Assembly: GCA_937983495.1 (NCBI GenBank)
Contig: CALKAA010000487.1
Coordinates: 1 to 6,784 of the forward strand
Length of the DNA: 6,784 nucleotides
Source of the DNA: an uncultured Gemmobacter sp.
Lineage (GTDB): Bacteria > Pseudomonadota > Alphaproteobacteria > Rhodobacterales > Rhodobacteraceae
Direction: 5' to 3'
The notes under the pieces: generated by a model
What the model was told of the DNA's origin: nothing
The model's input: only the letters and a program-made list of their open reading frames with translations
The model's database searches: none
Translations under genes and position numbers: made by a program
Shown: piece by piece, positions 5,240-6,784 of the stretch
Position numbering within the stretch: the stretch's first letter is position 1
Layout: the number at the start of each line of letters is the position of its first letter

Positions 5240-6784
5240 TCAGCGTTTGCCGAAAATCGTGCCCAAAACGCCGCGCACCACCGCCTGCCCTGTCCGGCTG
5301 CCCAATTGGCGGGCAAAGCTCTTGGCAAAGGCCTCCGCCACGGAATCGGAGCGGCCGGATGTGCTGCGTGGTTTCTGGACAGGGGCTTCGGCACGTCTGC
5401 CAGCACTGCTTCCGCCCTCATAGCGGCGGCCCTTGTTGAACTCGCGCAGTTCGTCAGTGTCGATCCGCAGGCTTCCGCCGCCTGTGACCTTTCCCTCCTG
5501 CGCTGCGGCATCGCGGGCGGCAGCTTCGGCACGGGCGCGCAGCTTTTCATAGGCAGATTCGCGGTCGATCACCGTGTCGTATTTGCCTTTGAGCGGCGAG
5601 CCCGCCACCACCATGGCCCGCGCCATCGCGTCCAGCGGCCCGACCTGCGAGGCGGGCGGGCGGATCAGCGTGCGTTCCACCACCGCAGGCACACCCTTCG
5701 CCTCCAGAAACGACGTGACCGCCTCGCCGGTGCCAACCTCGCGGATGGCATCCTCGGTGGCAAAGCGGGGATTGGGGCGATAGGTGTCGGCCGCCATGCG
5801 CAGGTCCTTCTGATCCTTGGCCGTGAAGGCGCGCAGCGCGTGCTGAACCCGGTTGCCCAACTGGCCCAGAATATTCTCGGGCACATCTGCCGGGTTCTGG
5901 GTGATGAAATAAACCCCCACCCCCTTGGACCGGATCAGCCGCGCCACCTGCTCCACCTTGGCAATCAGCGCCTTCGGGGCATCATTGAACAACAGATGCG
6001 CCTCGTCGAAGAAGAACACCAGTTTCGGCTTGTCAGGGTCGCCCACCTCGGGCAGCTCGTCGAACAGTTCCGACAGCAGCCACAGCAGGAAAGTGGCGTA
6101 AAGCCGGGGCGAGTTCATCAGCTTGTCGGCTGCAAGGATATTGATCCGGCCCTTGCCCTGCGCATCGCAGAGCATGAGATCGGCCAGGTGCAGCGCCGGT
6201 TCGCCAAACAGCCGCGCGCCGCCCTCATTCTCCAGCACCAGCAGACGGCGCTGGATCGCACCGATCGAAGATGTGGCGACCAAGCCATAACGCGTTGAAA
6301 TCGTGTCGGCATTTTCACCAATAAAGACCAGCATGGCTTGCAGGTCTTTCAGATCCAGCAGCGCCAGCCCCTCTTCATCGGCCAGCCGGAACGCGACGTT
6401 CAGCACCCCTTCCTGGGCCTCGGTCAACTCCAGCAGGCGCGACAGCAGCAAAGGCCCCATCTCGCTGATCGTGGCGCGGATCGGGTGGCCTTGCTCGCCA
6501 TAAAGATCCCAGAAGGTCACCGGGCAGGCAGCATAGTGCAGATCCAACCCGATGGTTGCGGCGCGTTTCATGAAGGGTTCGTGCAGCTTGCCATTGGCAG
6601 AACCTGCCGCCGCCAAGCCCGACAGATCGCCCTTCACATCCGACAGGAAGACCGGCACCCCGGCCGAGGAGAAGCCCTCTGCCAACACCTGCAACGTCAC
6701 CGTCTTTCCAGTGCCGGTGGCGCCTGCGATCAGCCCGTGCCGGTTGCCATATTTCAGCAAAAGGTTTTGCGGCACACCGTAGCC
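5240..6784 (-). CDS. HerA-like DUF853 (YjgR-type) P-loop ATPase, 5'-truncated
   Basis: The frame stays open to the window edge (Gly-Tyr-Gly precedes the GTG at 6775), so the true start lies just beyond. About 514 residues are visible and the family is about 500, so only a short N-terminal piece should be missing. Numbering from the GTG codon, the Walker A motif is GATGTGKT (18-25), followed by DVKGDLSG (46-53), which is typical of DUF853. Walker B is KLVFFFDEAHLLF (251-263; D257, E258). A sensor/arginine-finger region follows (ITQNPADVPENILGQLGNR, 291-309). The Ala/Arg/Ser-rich stretch 410-480 looks like a flexible linker, and the protein ends in a conserved-looking helix (VRGVLGTIFGK). The family is related to the HerA/FtsK hexameric motor ATPases, but the physiological role of YjgR-like proteins is not settled. 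No NurA-like nuclease is visible beside it, so a HerA-NurA end-resection role is not supported. It ends 113 bp before the CAP-RTX start on the same strand and could be co-transcribed with it. Confidence 0.92.
   Translation of the reverse strand, partial: GYGVPQNLLLKYGNRHGLIAGATGTGKTVTLQVLAEGFSSAGVPVFLSDVKGDLSGLAAAGSANGKLHEPFMKRAATIGLDLHYAACPVTFWDLYGEQGHPIRATISEMGPLLLSRLLELTEAQEGVLNVAFRLADEEGLALLDLKDLQAMLVFIGENADTISTRYGLVATSSIGAIQRRLLVLENEGGARLFGEPALHLADLMLCDAQGKGRINILAADKLMNSPRLYATFLLWLLSELFDELPEVGDPDKPKLVFFFDEAHLLFNDAPKALIAKVEQVARLIRSKGVGVYFITQNPADVPENILGQLGNRVQHALRAFTAKDQKDLRMAADTYRPNPRFATEDAIREVGTGEAVTSFLEAKGVPAVVERTLIRPPASQVGPLDAMARAMVVAGSPLKGKYDTVIDRESAYEKLRARAEAAARDAAAQEGKVTGGGSLRIDTDELREFNKGRRYEGGSSAGRRAEAPVQKPRSTSGRSDSVAEAFAKSFARQLGSRTGQAVVRGVLGTIFGKR

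Noticed and set aside
5306..6298. Plus-strand open frame (330 codons) opposite the DUF853 ATPase
   Set aside because: It is antisense to a gene with clear Walker motifs. The translation is low-complexity, rich in Arg, His and Gln, and matches no family I know.

Overview
The window is about 6.8 kb of high-GC DNA. It most resembles an alphaproteobacterium of the Rhodobacteraceae/Paracoccaceae type, for three reasons: the codon usage; an alpha-solenoid-like protein of a kind I recognise from alphaproteobacteria sitting directly before xerD; and a secreted RTX protein whose C-terminal layout is typical of marine and freshwater Rhodobacterales. The genus cannot be fixed from this sequence alone. 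There are five protein genes, two of them cut by the window edges. I see no RNA gene, insertion sequence, CRISPR array or prophage.

Left half (1-3784, + strand): three genes form a tight cluster in which each start codon overlaps the previous stop as ATGA. The first is the 3' part of an uncharacterised, helix-rich alphaproteobacterial protein. The second is a complete XerD tyrosine recombinase with all six catalytic residues. The third is a complete CNNM/CorC membrane protein with a tandem CBS pair. The overlaps imply one transcript and translational coupling. The functions (an unknown protein, chromosome dimer resolution, probable Mg2+ efflux) do not form an obvious pathway, so this looks like co-expressed housekeeping.

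Right half (3816-6784, - strand): a complete gene for a CAP/SCP-domain protein carries eight RTX nonapeptides and a type-I-secretion-like C-terminus. It converges on the CNNM gene across only 31 bp. Upstream of it on the same strand lies a HerA-like DUF853 (YjgR-type) ATPase whose first codons lie beyond the window. The roughly 100-bp gap between these two genes holds a perfect 12-bp palindrome in the 5' leader region of the CAP-RTX gene.

Most of the window is conserved housekeeping. The least explained parts are the CAP-RTX protein (its unnamed middle domain, its lower-GC coding sequence and its missing secretion partner), the palindrome in front of it, and the coupling of the unknown solenoid-like protein to xerD. 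I found no convincing evidence of a wholly new multi-gene system.
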